Source of the DNA: Parabacteroides sp.
Lineage (GTDB): Bacteria > Bacteroidota > Bacteroidia > Bacteroidales > Tannerellaceae
Assembly (NCBI GenBank): GCA_019417325.1
Contig: DXVO01000001.1
Span: 1 to 64,000 of the forward strand
Length of the DNA stretch: 64,000 bases
Direction of reading: 5' to 3'
In this document: positions 1 through 8,026 of the stretch, one piece after another
Layout of the letters: every line of letters starts with the position of its first letter
How positions within the stretch are numbered: the first letter of the stretch is position 1
Notes under the pieces: generated by a model
What the model was told of the DNA's origin: nothing
What the model saw: only the letters and a program-made list of their open reading frames with translations
The model's database searches: none
Translations under genes and position numbers: made by a program

Positions 1-13
1 TCGAATGCGGGTG

Positions 14-45
14 CAAAAGTAATGCTGAAGAACATAACTTCCAAA
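14..45 (-). promoter_or_regulatory. Leftward Bacteroides-type promoter for a gene outside the window
   Basis: On the minus strand a TTTG -33 element (42-45) lies 20 bp from TACTTTTG (14-21), which fits the Bacteroides -33/-7 consensus. It would drive a gene to the left of the window edge. No start codon of that gene is visible, so the target is unknown. Confidence 0.55.
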
Positions 46-130
46 TATTTCTACCTCTTTTTTCCATCTTTTTTTTAACACAACGAACGGTTATTAATGG
101 TACACGTACGCGATAGTTTCGACATGTTTT

Positions 131-619
131 TTACCGCTTCTTTCCTTTCTCCTCTCCCCGAATTCTTATTTGCGCCGCCAGTTCCAGAAAATCATGTAAA
201 AGTTCGGCTTCGGGAATACGCGACAGGTACTGCCTTAATGTGCTCAACTTATAGGGGTAATCAAAAATCAGAAGAAGTAAACTTGCCAGATGCGAATACG
301 AGATACGTCCGCGCCGGTCTGCATTTTCCAAGACATGCAGCACAGGAAGTAACAAAGCCGGGTTATGCAGGGTATAACGGAACTTACCTAATGCGGTATG
401 GGATACCAGATAATTGACATAACAGGCACGGTTGTACCTTAGATAGAGATAAACGAACTTACGGTATTTGCGGGGAAGTTCTTCATAATGCCCGAAGGCA
501 AGGCCGCATAGTTCGTTCAACCGTCTTTCGCGCGTTCTGGCACTCATTGCCGAAAGTTTCTTTTCAAACAGGGAGACATTGGGGTCTTTGCCACCGAACA
601 GGTTCTCCAAACGTTTCAA
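131..619 (-). CDS. Unknown 162-residue basic protein, start disrupted by an A9 tract
   Basis: I do not recognise the family. The product is basic and Arg/Leu/Tyr-rich with no signal peptide and no clear membrane segment, and it ends in a charged tail (RGEEKGKKR). The frame given opens only at a TTG. A better-placed ATG lies at 632-630, but it is followed by nine A residues (620-628 on the plus strand) that put it one base out of frame; with eight A residues it would read straight into this protein as MEKKLKRLENLF. The gene is therefore out of frame from its ATG, started from TTG, or rescued by slippage. It lies downstream of an HU gene at the edge of an accessory island. Confidence 0.5.
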   Translation of the reverse strand: MKRLENLFGGKDPNVSLFEKKLSAMSARTRERRLNELCGLAFGHYEELPRKYRKFVYLYLRYNRACYVNYLVSHTALGKFRYTLHNPALLLPVLHVLENADRRGRISYSHLASLLLLIFDYPYKLSTLRQYLSRIPEAELLHDFLELAAQIRIRGEEKGKKR

Positions 620-674
620 TTTTTTTTTCCATTGTTATTGTAGTGCAGGTAATTTGATACCTGCGCCACAAAAG

Positions 675-736
675 GCCGGCCCCGATAGGATACAAAACCG
701 ACCCTCCTTCCCTATCCACGGGGAAAAAGGGCCGGC
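675..736 (-). terminator. Long GC-rich hairpin downstream of the HU gene
   Basis: An 8-bp outer stem (675-682 with 729-736, GCCGGCCC/GGGCCGGC) encloses an inner GATAGG/CCTATC pair. On the minus strand the stem is followed by CTTTTG, which suits a terminator for the leftward HU transcript. The T tract is short, so termination is plausible rather than certain. Confidence 0.4.
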
Positions 737-808
737 AATCCGACTTAATATTTAACTTTACTTTCTCCTATGTACTTCTATTTCCGCACAGATATCCCAG
801 TGGCAATT

Positions 809-1087
809 CTATTCTCTATTCAATTGGGCAAGCAATACTTTACCAGGTTTGAATTTCAAACTTATGCGTGGTGGAATCATATAAATTTTCCCATTTTTAG
901 GATTACGCCCCATGCGTCCTGTTTGCTTCCAAAGCGAATAGGAACCGAATCCTTTAATTACGAGGCGCTCTTCTTTTCTGAACACTTCCGACAACTCGGC
1001 ATTGAATGCATCCAGAAAACTGATTATATCTTTATAGGGTAAAGACAAGCGTTCAGACATTCGTTTTGCTAATTCTGTTTTGTTCAT
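809..1087 (-). CDS. HU/IHF-family DNA-binding protein
   Basis: This 92-residue protein has the HU/IHF layout: an N-terminal helical dimerisation half starting MNKTELAKRMSERL, then the beta-arm region with IKGFGSYSL, GRNPKNGK and a closing basic stretch. Members bend DNA and act as architectural partners for recombination and transcription. It follows the phase-variable lipoprotein gene on the same strand, and a site-specific recombinase lies just beyond that gene. I infer, without proof, that it may help synapse the nearby invertible promoter, as HU or IHF do in other inversion systems. It could equally be a general nucleoid protein. Confidence 0.85.
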   Translation of the reverse strand: MNKTELAKRMSERLSLPYKDIISFLDAFNAELSEVFRKEERLVIKGFGSYSLWKQTGRMGRNPKNGKIYMIPPRISLKFKPGKVLLAQLNRE

Positions 1088-1225
1088 ACTATACTATTTA
1101 TTATTATATCTGATAGCTCCTTATCGGTGGGTCAGCTCTTATGCCGACCCAACTTACAGGGATTCTAATACCTGTATGCTTTGGTCAGCTAAGCCACCAT
1201 CTTTGATGAAGTTAGCCGATCATAC

Positions 1226-2893
1226 CTACTCTTGGACGCAACGCACCGAGAACCCGTTGGCACGATTGCCCTGGCGTGCAAACAGCGGATCACCGTCGAA
1301 GTACACGAAGCTAGCGCCGATGCTACCTGATAGAACCGATGACGACCAGTAGTAACCGAAGTCACCCTGATTGTGGGAAACGCCGGAACTGTTGTCACGG
1401 AGGCCTGTAGCAGGCAAAATAAGCTTCTGGCTGCTTTCTGCACCAGTGATAGTCATTAACTTAGTAGTAGCATCCCAACTATCATGTATAGTAGAATTGA
1501 CACCGATAGCCTTCCATTCTGTAAGTGTAGGAACACGCCAGCCAGCAGGACAAGGGTCATACTTTGTTTTAATAGGGCTATCTTCAGTACCACTATTCCA
1601 TAACTTCTGATACCAAGCACCATCTACCATGTCGACTTTGTTAGGATTGTCTGTACCATCGATATCAAAAACCAACCAGTTACCCTGAGTATTAGGAGAA
1701 GAATTACTACAAACAATGAACTTGTCATCCCACGGACTCATGTCAGCAAGGACACCCTCACTTTTAGGATAAAATGGATCGGATTTACCATCAAATTTTT
1801 CTGCATCCGTTGTTGTTGCATCATTCGTTGCAGCAAAACCAAACAAACGACCCCACTGGAACAACTGACCGCAAGACTTGGTAATATCTGTATTGGCAGT
1901 TGATAAAGCCTCTACCGGTATTTCTTCTGCACCGACATTTACCGGAGCCCAAAAGATAAGCTTATTGTCAGTAGTTTTCATCATTACAGGCTGAATATCT
2001 GTATCGGCATAATTCGGACGACTCTTAATAGTGATTGTTTCAGATTCACCCGGATTTCCAGCTACACAGATTGTTACATATACATCCAAAGGTACTTTTA
2101 AATCCACACTCTGGGTAGGTACATTGACTTCCATTCCGACTTTACCATCGACTGTTGCACCTGTTGTTATAATATCATTCAGTTTACTAATACCACCGAT
2201 AGAATTAGCGTGTGTATCATATGCAGCAATCGCCTCTGTTTCTATTGAAGAAACTCCAGCCACATTAAAATAAAGGGTAGCACTGCCTGTTGCATCTGTT
2301 ATATCGAGCGTCTTTGTAGCAGCATCCCATTCAATACCATTTGCTACCAATTCCGATACATTAAAATCGACAAGGACTACTTCAAGTTTCAACCATTTCA
2401 CATACAATATAATATCCGATGTCACAGGAGATTCAAAATCATACGCAGTCAATCTTTCAGGGTCGGTAAACCAACCGTTGAACTCAAAACCTGTTTTGGT
2501 TGGATTGGCCGGCAGCTGGACTTTCTCATTCTCGACTACGGATACAGCTTCTATCTCATTGCCACCGTCCGTATCAAAAGATACTGTATACACCTTTTCA
2601 CCCGGTTGAGACCAACGGGCGTACAGGGTAAGGTTTTGAGTAACCACATCCTTTTCAAAATCCCAGATTGTGGTATACGTATTCTCCTTATACCAACCAA
2701 GGAAAGTATCTCCCCCTTTTACAGGATTGCTGGGTTTTGTTATTTTGGAACCTTCGGGAACCGTTACAGGAGATAAACCGCTACCTCCCTGCGAATCAAA
2801 AGACACCGTGTATTCAACAATTACAGGGTCATCCTTCTTACAGCTTGAAAATGCTACTGTTAATAACAGTAATAGTAATAATGTTTTTTTCAT
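1226..2893 (-). CDS. Phase-variable surface lipoprotein with Listeria-Bacteroides repeats and a FISUMP-like C-terminus
   Basis: I chose the ATG that begins MKKTLLLLLLLTVAFSSCKK, a lipoprotein signal with Cys18, over an upstream in-frame start. Two copies of the Listeria-Bacteroides repeat follow (YTVSFDSQGG and YTVSFDTDGG, each ending near LYxxW), roughly residues 25-165. A beta-rich middle leads to a C-terminal domain with the motifs WGRLFGF, CPAGWRVPT and YYWSSS (about 330-555), typical of the Fibrobacter major paralogous (FISUMP) domain of surface proteins. Such proteins are exposed at the outer membrane; the ligand is unknown. The only convincing promoter nearby sits in the invertible segment upstream and points away, so the gene should be off in this orientation. 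Confidence 0.8.
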   Translation of the reverse strand: MKKTLLLLLLLTVAFSSCKKDDPVIVEYTVSFDSQGGSGLSPVTVPEGSKITKPSNPVKGGDTFLGWYKENTYTTIWDFEKDVVTQNLTLYARWSQPGEKVYTVSFDTDGGNEIEAVSVVENEKVQLPANPTKTGFEFNGWFTDPERLTAYDFESPVTSDIILYVKWLKLEVVLVDFNVSELVANGIEWDAATKTLDITDATGSATLYFNVAGVSSIETEAIAAYDTHANSIGGISKLNDIITTGATVDGKVGMEVNVPTQSVDLKVPLDVYVTICVAGNPGESETITIKSRPNYADTDIQPVMMKTTDNKLIFWAPVNVGAEEIPVEALSTANTDITKSCGQLFQWGRLFGFAATNDATTTDAEKFDGKSDPFYPKSEGVLADMSPWDDKFIVCSNSSPNTQGNWLVFDIDGTDNPNKVDMVDGAWYQKLWNSGTEDSPIKTKYDPCPAGWRVPTLTEWKAIGVNSTIHDSWDATTKLMTITGAESSQKLILPATGLRDNSSGVSHNQGDFGYYWSSSVLSGSIGASFVYFDGDPLFARQGNRANGFSVRCVQE

Positions 2894-3138
2894 CTCAACT
2901 GATAATTTAGTTGTTAATAATTGATATATAAAATCGGCAACTATACATCCTGCATAAAAGACTGTTTGACGGATACGACTTACCTGCATGAACCAGGCTT
3001 AAGGGCATATCAGTCCGCTCCCTTACCCCTGACTGCTTGCCAAATACAGCCTGGTGTAACAGCAAAATTTCCAGCAATACCATTATCGGGATTTGAATAT
3101 TTGTCTTCATCATTGTCTTATCTGTTACCCTTTAGTTT

Positions 3139-3407
3139 TGTCCCCTTCTTTGTAAGAAAGAGACAAAGGATTACGACAATACAATTCTTACTGAAATTCA
3201 GGATATTAAGAATCAACTTCTAAATAAAATCAGTATTGTAGAAAGGTATTTATTAAATAATAGGTATTAGAGTTTGTTTACATTTTTATCGGATTTCTTT
3301 GTTTTTATCGGAATAACCCGTACATTTGCAACGATATAAGCCTTGATTCACAATAGATGAACAGGCATAAATTTATAAGTTGTCTCTTTCTTACAAAGAA
3401 GGGGACA
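3139..3407. promoter_or_regulatory. Invertible promoter segment bounded by perfect 28-bp inverted repeats
   Basis: The arms at 3139-3166 and 3380-3407 are perfect reverse complements of 28 bp and enclose 213 bp. Each arm has its own palindromic centre, TTCTT-ACA-AAGAA, as expected of a tyrosine-recombinase core site. A full promoter lies inside. The right arm forms part of the 3' end of the adjacent recombinase gene, so both the promoter direction and the end of that gene depend on orientation. The 245 bases between the left arm and the lipoprotein start hold no clear gene or promoter and look like the leader that the flipped promoter would transcribe. Inversion itself is inferred from the layout. 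Confidence 0.85.
3298..3328 (+). promoter_or_regulatory. Promoter inside the invertible segment, currently pointing right
   Basis: TTTG at 3298-3301, a 19-bp spacer and TACATTTG at 3321-3328 match the Bacteroides -33/-7 promoter exactly. In this orientation it would make RNA antisense to the recombinase. After inversion it would face the lipoprotein gene on the left. Confidence 0.8.
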
Positions 3408-4385
3408 TTTTTTATTTTTATCCCTTTTTTGCCCCTGATTACCGCGCAAAAAATAATCAAGCATACGTTCATTGGCCCTGTCAAGCACATGCGAAGGCAT
3501 ACCTTTCATATAGATACGCGTCACACGTTCCGAGCTATGCCCCAAACCCTGGCTAATGACTGACGTATTCACCCCGCACGACTCCAAAAGCGACGCCCAG
3601 GTATGCCGCGCCGAATAGGTGGTAACCAGATGGCTGAGACCAAGCATATCACCTAACTTTCCAAGATGCCGGTTGATACGCCGGAGGGCGGATTTACAAC
3701 TGGCATCACCAACACTGCCGCGAAGCTTTTCGCGGAGGAAAGGAAACAGGTAGGGGCTGTCGGCATCTTCGTAACGCTCCATTAATTGTTTCATCTCGGG
3801 GGTCATTTTCACCTGCAATGCCACCCCCGTTTTGCTGCGGCTGTAACCGATATAGCCGCCATGCACATTCTCTTTCCTGAGGTTGAACACGTCTACAAAG
3901 CACATGCCACGCGCATAAAAGAGAAACAAAAAGATGTCGCGTGCACGGGCCAGGTTCTTATTCGTGCAAGATGACTGCCCGGCTTCCACCATTTTCTGCA
4001 TATCCTCTGCCGAAAGCGTGCGCTTGGCGGTTGGGGGCACCGGGATGGACACCCCACGGAATGGCGGGATACTGGGATAAGGTATTATACCTTCCTTCAC
4101 TGCCTTGTTATACACTGCACGCAGGTTGCGGAAATAACAGTTTGCACTACCCGCTTTCAGATTATGCTGCATTTTCAGGTAGGCGGCATATCCTTCCACC
4201 CAATTTGGCTCCACTTCCGAAAGGAGGAAACCACCTGCATCCGTGCCTAAATACTTTTGCACCGAGCGCAGAGCACTCTCGTAATTGGATGCCGTATGTA
4301 CCCGTCCGGCTGTACGCTCTCTTGACGCCAATCGGTTTAACCATTCTTTCAACAGAATCGACTGTTCCTTCTTCTTTCTTCCCAT
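3348..4385 (-). CDS. Tyrosine site-specific recombinase next to an invertible promoter, with an orientation-dependent C-terminus
   Basis: This 345-residue enzyme has an N-terminal core-binding (SAM-like) domain (about 10-105) and a catalytic domain with R159 (YARGM), K185, R260 (YSARHTW), H283 (GLGHSS) and nucleophile Y292 (RIYMKGM). The layout matches Bacteroides recombinases that invert neighbouring promoters. Codons 327-336 fall in the right inverted repeat, and the last residues (TYKFMPVHLL) and stop lie in the invertible DNA. In the inverted state the frame would leave the repeat at codon 335 and continue for 34 other residues to a stop now at 3268-3270, giving 369 residues. It is the obvious candidate to invert 3139-3407; action elsewhere is possible. 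Confidence 0.85.
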   Translation of the reverse strand: MGRKKKEQSILLKEWLNRLASRERTAGRVHTASNYESALRSVQKYLGTDAGGFLLSEVEPNWVEGYAAYLKMQHNLKAGSANCYFRNLRAVYNKAVKEGIIPYPSIPPFRGVSIPVPPTAKRTLSAEDMQKMVEAGQSSCTNKNLARARDIFLFLFYARGMCFVDVFNLRKENVHGGYIGYSRSKTGVALQVKMTPEMKQLMERYEDADSPYLFPFLREKLRGSVGDASCKSALRRINRHLGKLGDMLGLSHLVTTYSARHTWASLLESCGVNTSVISQGLGHSSERVTRIYMKGMPSHVLDRANERMLDYFLRGNQGQKRDKNKKCPLLCKKETTYKFMPVHLL

Positions 4386-4533
4386 TAGTATTACATATTA
4401 AAATCATATTGAAAAAGTATAAAGATATCTCCTTTTCATAACCTAAGAAAGAACGCAGGCTCCATAGAAAGCTTCCCCGAACAGTCCTCGGAATTCAAAA
4501 ACAACATCTGCAAAAAAATGACTCCTATTATTA

Positions 4534-4591
4534 TTCATAGTTATGTTTTTTGAAAATCATAGTTATGATTTTCAAAAAACATAACTATGAA
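4534..4591. repeat. Near-perfect palindrome with 27-bp arms and a 4-base loop
   Basis: Arms at 4534-4560 and 4565-4591 are exact reverse complements around AGTT. It sits alone in the 335-bp stretch between the divergent recombinase and M3 peptidase genes; the rest of that stretch is AT-rich with no clear gene and no convincing promoter. No T tract follows it, so an intrinsic terminator is unlikely. It could be a cruciform-forming operator, a small palindromic element, or a scar at the boundary between island and core. A 14-base piece (4559-4572) recurs at 19463-19476 inside the susC invertible segment. Confidence 0.8.
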
Positions 4592-4720
4592 CCGGAAAAA
4601 GCATATCTATACGTGAAGAAGAGAAACCGATAGGAAAGGGTCAAATGAGGGAATTGTACAATCCGCAATTTTTTAATAACTTGCACTCCATTTAGTAATA
4701 ATACAAACAGTACAATTAAT

Positions 4721-6772
4721 ATGATACAAATAACTGATAATCCGTTATTAACCCCCTATAATACACCTTTTGGCACTCCCCCTTTCGATAAAATACGTAT
4801 CGAACATTACGAACCGGCTTTCGATGAAGCCATCCGCCAATTGGATGAAGAAGTACAGAAAATTGCCGGCAACCAAGAAACTGCTACATTCGACAATACG
4901 GTTGTTGCCCTGGAACGCAGTGGAAAGTTGTTGGAGCGGGTCAGTTCGGTATTTTTCAACGTACTAAGTGCCGAAGCCGATGATGAAATGATGGATATAT
5001 CCCAACGCATATCTCCCAAATTATCGGAATCGTCGAATAATATCTATTTAAACGAACTGCTATTTACCCGTATAAAAAATATATACGAACAAAAAGACCG
5101 GCTACAACTTTCCATTGAAGATGCGCGTTTGCTGGAAGAAACATTTGAAGCATTCTCTATTCGCGGTGCCAATCTAAACCCGGAAGACAAAGAGAAATAC
5201 AGAAAACTAAGCACGGAACTCAGTCTCCTGCAACTTACATTCGACCAGAATGCCTTAAAGGACAAGAACCGTTACGAATTGCTTATTACGGATGAGAAAG
5301 AACTGGAAGGACTACCCGATAGTATCCGGGAAGCAGCAGCTCTCCGTGCCAAAGAAAAAGAAAAAAGCGGATGGATGTTTAACCTTTCCGCTCCAAGCTA
5401 TATCCCTTTTATGCGCTACTCTGCCGTACGTAGCCTACGTGAAGCTATGTACAGGGAATTTATGAGTATCGGCAATAAAGGAGATGAATACGACAACAAG
5501 GAGATTATCCGTAAAATAGTGAATATCCGGCTGGAAATAGCCCGTTTAATGGGATGCAAAGACTATGCCGGATACAAACTGAAACACACAATGGCAAAAA
5601 CACCCGAACGTGTATATAAACTGCTAAACGATTTGCTGGTAGCTTACAAGCCGGTTGCCATAAACGAATATAATGCGGTACAAGGTTTTGCTATGGGAAT
5701 GGAACAGGAGAATATTGCTGTTATGCCGTGGGACTGGAGTTATTATTCAGAAAAGCTGAAAGACATCCGTTTTAAAGTAAACGATGAAATGACCCGCCCC
5801 TACTTCGAATTAAGCCATGTAAAGAAAGGTGTGTTCGACCTTGCCACCCGCCTGTATGGCATTACATTCAAAGAAAATAAAACCATCCCGGTTTACCATC
5901 CGGAAGTAGACGCTTATGAGGTTTACGACTCCGACGGGAAATTCCTTTCCATCCTTTATACAGACTTCCATCCACGCGACGGAAAGCAATCGGGTGCCTG
6001 GATGAACAGCGTAAAAGAACAGTATAAGGAAGAAAACGGACATGACAGCCGCCCGCAGATCATTATCGTGATGAATTTTACCCGTCCGACCGATACCAAA
6101 CCGTCATTACTTACTTTTGATGAAGTGAACACGCTGCTCCACGAGTTCGGGCACGCCTTGCACGGCATGCTGGCAACCGGTACGTATGCCAGCCTTTCCG
6201 GCACAAATGTATACCGCGACTTTGTAGAACTCCCTTCCCAACTGATGGAAAACTGGCTGACCGAAAAGGAGTTTCTCGACCTGATAGCCGTTCACTACCA
6301 GACCGGAGAAAAAATCCCCGGAGAATTGGTACAAAGCCTGATAGATGCCGCCAACTTCAATGCCGGATATGCTTGTTGCCGCCAGTTAAGTTTCGGCTTT
6401 CTGGATATGGCATGGCATACGCAAACTACTCTTTTTGAGGGTGACGTGATTGCCTTTGAAAAAGAAGCCTGGAAACACACTGTTATCCTGCCCGATATAC
6501 CGGGAACGTTGATGAGCAGCAGTTTCGGACATATTTTCTCAGGTGGATATTCTGCCGGATATTATGGCTATAAATGGGCGGAAGTACTGGATGCCGATGC
6601 CTTCTCCGTATTCAAAGCCGCAGGCATATTTAACAAGGACGTAGCCCGATCTTTCCGAGATAACATTCTTTCCAAAGGCGGAACTGAAGACCCGGACGTC
6701 CTCTATAAACGCTTCCGCGGCCAGGAACCTACTATAGACGCTTTGCTGAGGCGGAACGGGATAAAACAATAA
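4721..6772 (+). CDS. dcp: M3-family metallopeptidase (peptidyl-dipeptidase Dcp type)
   Basis: The 683-residue length and the zinc motif HEFGHALH (H474, E475, H478), with a downstream Glu region at FVELPSQLMENW, identify an M3 peptidase of the Dcp/oligopeptidase A type. Such enzymes remove dipeptides from C-termini or degrade short peptides. No signal peptide is visible, so I infer a cytoplasmic location, although some Bacteroidales homologues are exported. The C-terminal HIFSGGYSAGYYGY block is characteristic of the family. The choice between Dcp and oligopeptidase A rests on overall similarity. It opens the rightward core segment after the island. Confidence 0.88.
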   Translation: MIQITDNPLLTPYNTPFGTPPFDKIRIEHYEPAFDEAIRQLDEEVQKIAGNQETATFDNTVVALERSGKLLERVSSVFFNVLSAEADDEMMDISQRISPKLSESSNNIYLNELLFTRIKNIYEQKDRLQLSIEDARLLEETFEAFSIRGANLNPEDKEKYRKLSTELSLLQLTFDQNALKDKNRYELLITDEKELEGLPDSIREAAALRAKEKEKSGWMFNLSAPSYIPFMRYSAVRSLREAMYREFMSIGNKGDEYDNKEIIRKIVNIRLEIARLMGCKDYAGYKLKHTMAKTPERVYKLLNDLLVAYKPVAINEYNAVQGFAMGMEQENIAVMPWDWSYYSEKLKDIRFKVNDEMTRPYFELSHVKKGVFDLATRLYGITFKENKTIPVYHPEVDAYEVYDSDGKFLSILYTDFHPRDGKQSGAWMNSVKEQYKEENGHDSRPQIIIVMNFTRPTDTKPSLLTFDEVNTLLHEFGHALHGMLATGTYASLSGTNVYRDFVELPSQLMENWLTEKEFLDLIAVHYQTGEKIPGELVQSLIDAANFNAGYACCRQLSFGFLDMAWHTQTTLFEGDVIAFEKEAWKHTVILPDIPGTLMSSSFGHIFSGGYSAGYYGYKWAEVLDADAFSVFKAAGIFNKDVARSFRDNILSKGGTEDPDVLYKRFRGQEPTIDALLRRNGIKQ

Positions 6773-6800
6773 AAAACCTAATAAAAAAATACACTCTACA

Positions 6801-7462
6801 ATGAAAAGAAAAAACATTTTACTAACGGTATTAACCTGTTTCTCCCTTATGCTGTCAGCACAAAAACCGGTTGTATTTGTTGCTCCGTTCGAATATGCGG
6901 GCAAAGATGTGCGGCAACTGCTACCCTCCTTTAGAGCTGCGGTTCTCGATGGGGTTACCTGGTCCAAGCGAGTAAGTATTATCGATTCGTCGACAGACTC
7001 TACCCTAACATCTATACTGAATGCTGCCAGACAGGCAAATGCAAACTATATATTCAAATGTAAGATGGACAACCACAATGCATCGGACGCCGTAAACCTG
7101 ATTAAAGCTGTGGAAAATATCGCGACCAACAAAACACAAAGTATGACAGACCACCTATCGTATAGCGTGGAATTAATTCGTGTATCAGACGGTGTATCAA
7201 TAGATGTCAGTAAACTCAGTACGGAAGGTTACAGTTACTCCGATAAAGCATTGAATAACTCTACGGAATATGCCATCGGAGCAGTCAAAAGCCAGATGCG
7301 CCGATAACCGGAGAGACCATCAGGGATCTTATCGGTAAAGTCCGCATAGACGAAATCAAAGGTGAAAACATTTCATTATGTACCGTTAAAAAAGGAGCGA
7401 AAGAAATTAAAGAGGCCTTGGAGCAGAATACCGAATTAGTTCTGATCTCTACAGTGAATTAA
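6801..7462 (+). pseudogene. Exported protein gene split by a one-base frameshift
   Basis: The first frame gives 168 residues beginning MKRKNILLTVLTCFSLMLSAQ, a signal peptide cut after AQ, then VVFVAPFEYAGKDVRQ, somewhat like the N-terminal part of CsgG/LpoB-type periplasmic proteins (a weak resemblance). It stops at 7305-7307. From 7301 the -1 frame continues with 53 well-formed residues (ITGETIRDLIGKVRIDEI to LISTVN) and stops at 7460-7462. Both halves look coding, so loss of one base near 7301 best explains the pair. There is no slippery heptamer, which argues against programmed frameshifting. A sequencing error is possible. I do not know the function. Confidence 0.6.
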
Positions 7463-7542
7463 TAATAACACACACAAGGCATAATAATAAGGCATTCGTT
7501 AAAAAGGAACGCGAATACAGTATATAATTCCCTCAATTATAT

Positions 7543-7550
7543 TACCTTTG
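7543..7550 (+). promoter_or_regulatory. -7 element of the dCMP deaminase promoter
   Basis: TACCTTTG lies 31 bp before the deaminase start and matches the Bacteroides -7 consensus. No clean TTTG is seen at the -33 position. It probably serves the deaminase, S41 peptidase and cyclo-ligase genes together. Confidence 0.55.
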
Positions 7551-7581
7551 TGCTATTATAAAGGAATAAAATCAGAAAACG

Positions 7582-8019
7582 ATGTGCGACAAAAAAGATA
7601 AGCAACTCGAATTAGATAAACGTTATCTGAGAATGGCAGCCGTATGGGCTGAAAATTCATATTGTAAAAGGCGCCAGGTAGGAGCATTGATCGTAAAAGA
7701 CCAAATGATTATATCCGATGGATACAACGGTACGCCATCCGGTTTTGAAAATATATGCGAAGACGAAAATAATGTGACCAAGCCCTATGTTTTACACGCC
7801 GAAGCAAACGCGATTACTAAAGTGGCGGCTTCGTCCAACAGCAGCAACGGAGCAACTATATATGTTACCTCGGCTCCCTGCATAGAATGTGCCAAACTGA
7901 TTATCCAATCCGGAATCAAGCGCGTGGTATATTCGGAAAAATACCGGGTGGAAGATGGTTGCCAACTTTTAATGCGTGCTGGTGTTATTATAGATTATAT
8001 TGATTTAAACGATAAATAA
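7582..8019 (+). CDS. Deoxycytidylate deaminase family protein
   Basis: The 145-residue protein carries the zinc-dependent deaminase signature: HAEAN (H72, catalytic E74) and PCIEC (C100, C103). The N-terminal NGTPSGF block is typical of dCMP deaminases (ComEB type), which turn dCMP into dUMP, the precursor for thymidylate. It is cytoplasmic. It is followed after 7 bases by the S41 peptidase and is probably co-transcribed with it, an arrangement with no clear functional link. Other deaminases of the same fold cannot be wholly excluded. Confidence 0.88.
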   Translation: MCDKKDKQLELDKRYLRMAAVWAENSYCKRRQVGALIVKDQMIISDGYNGTPSGFENICEDENNVTKPYVLHAEANAITKVAASSNSSNGATIYVTSAPCIECAKLIIQSGIKRVVYSEKYRVEDGCQLLMRAGVIIDYIDLNDK

Positions 8020-8026
8020 ACGTTTT

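Noticed and set aside
97..417. A 106-codon frame on the plus strand antisense to the unknown island gene
   Set aside because: It lies wholly inside the opposite frame, which has the more protein-like composition.
2907..3113. A 68-codon frame on the minus strand starting MMKTNIQIPIMVLLEILLL, in the lipoprotein leader
   Set aside because: The hydrophobic start looks like a signal peptide, but the rest resembles no protein, no RBS or own promoter is visible and it overlaps the longer in-frame extension of the lipoprotein gene. It is better read as leader sequence.
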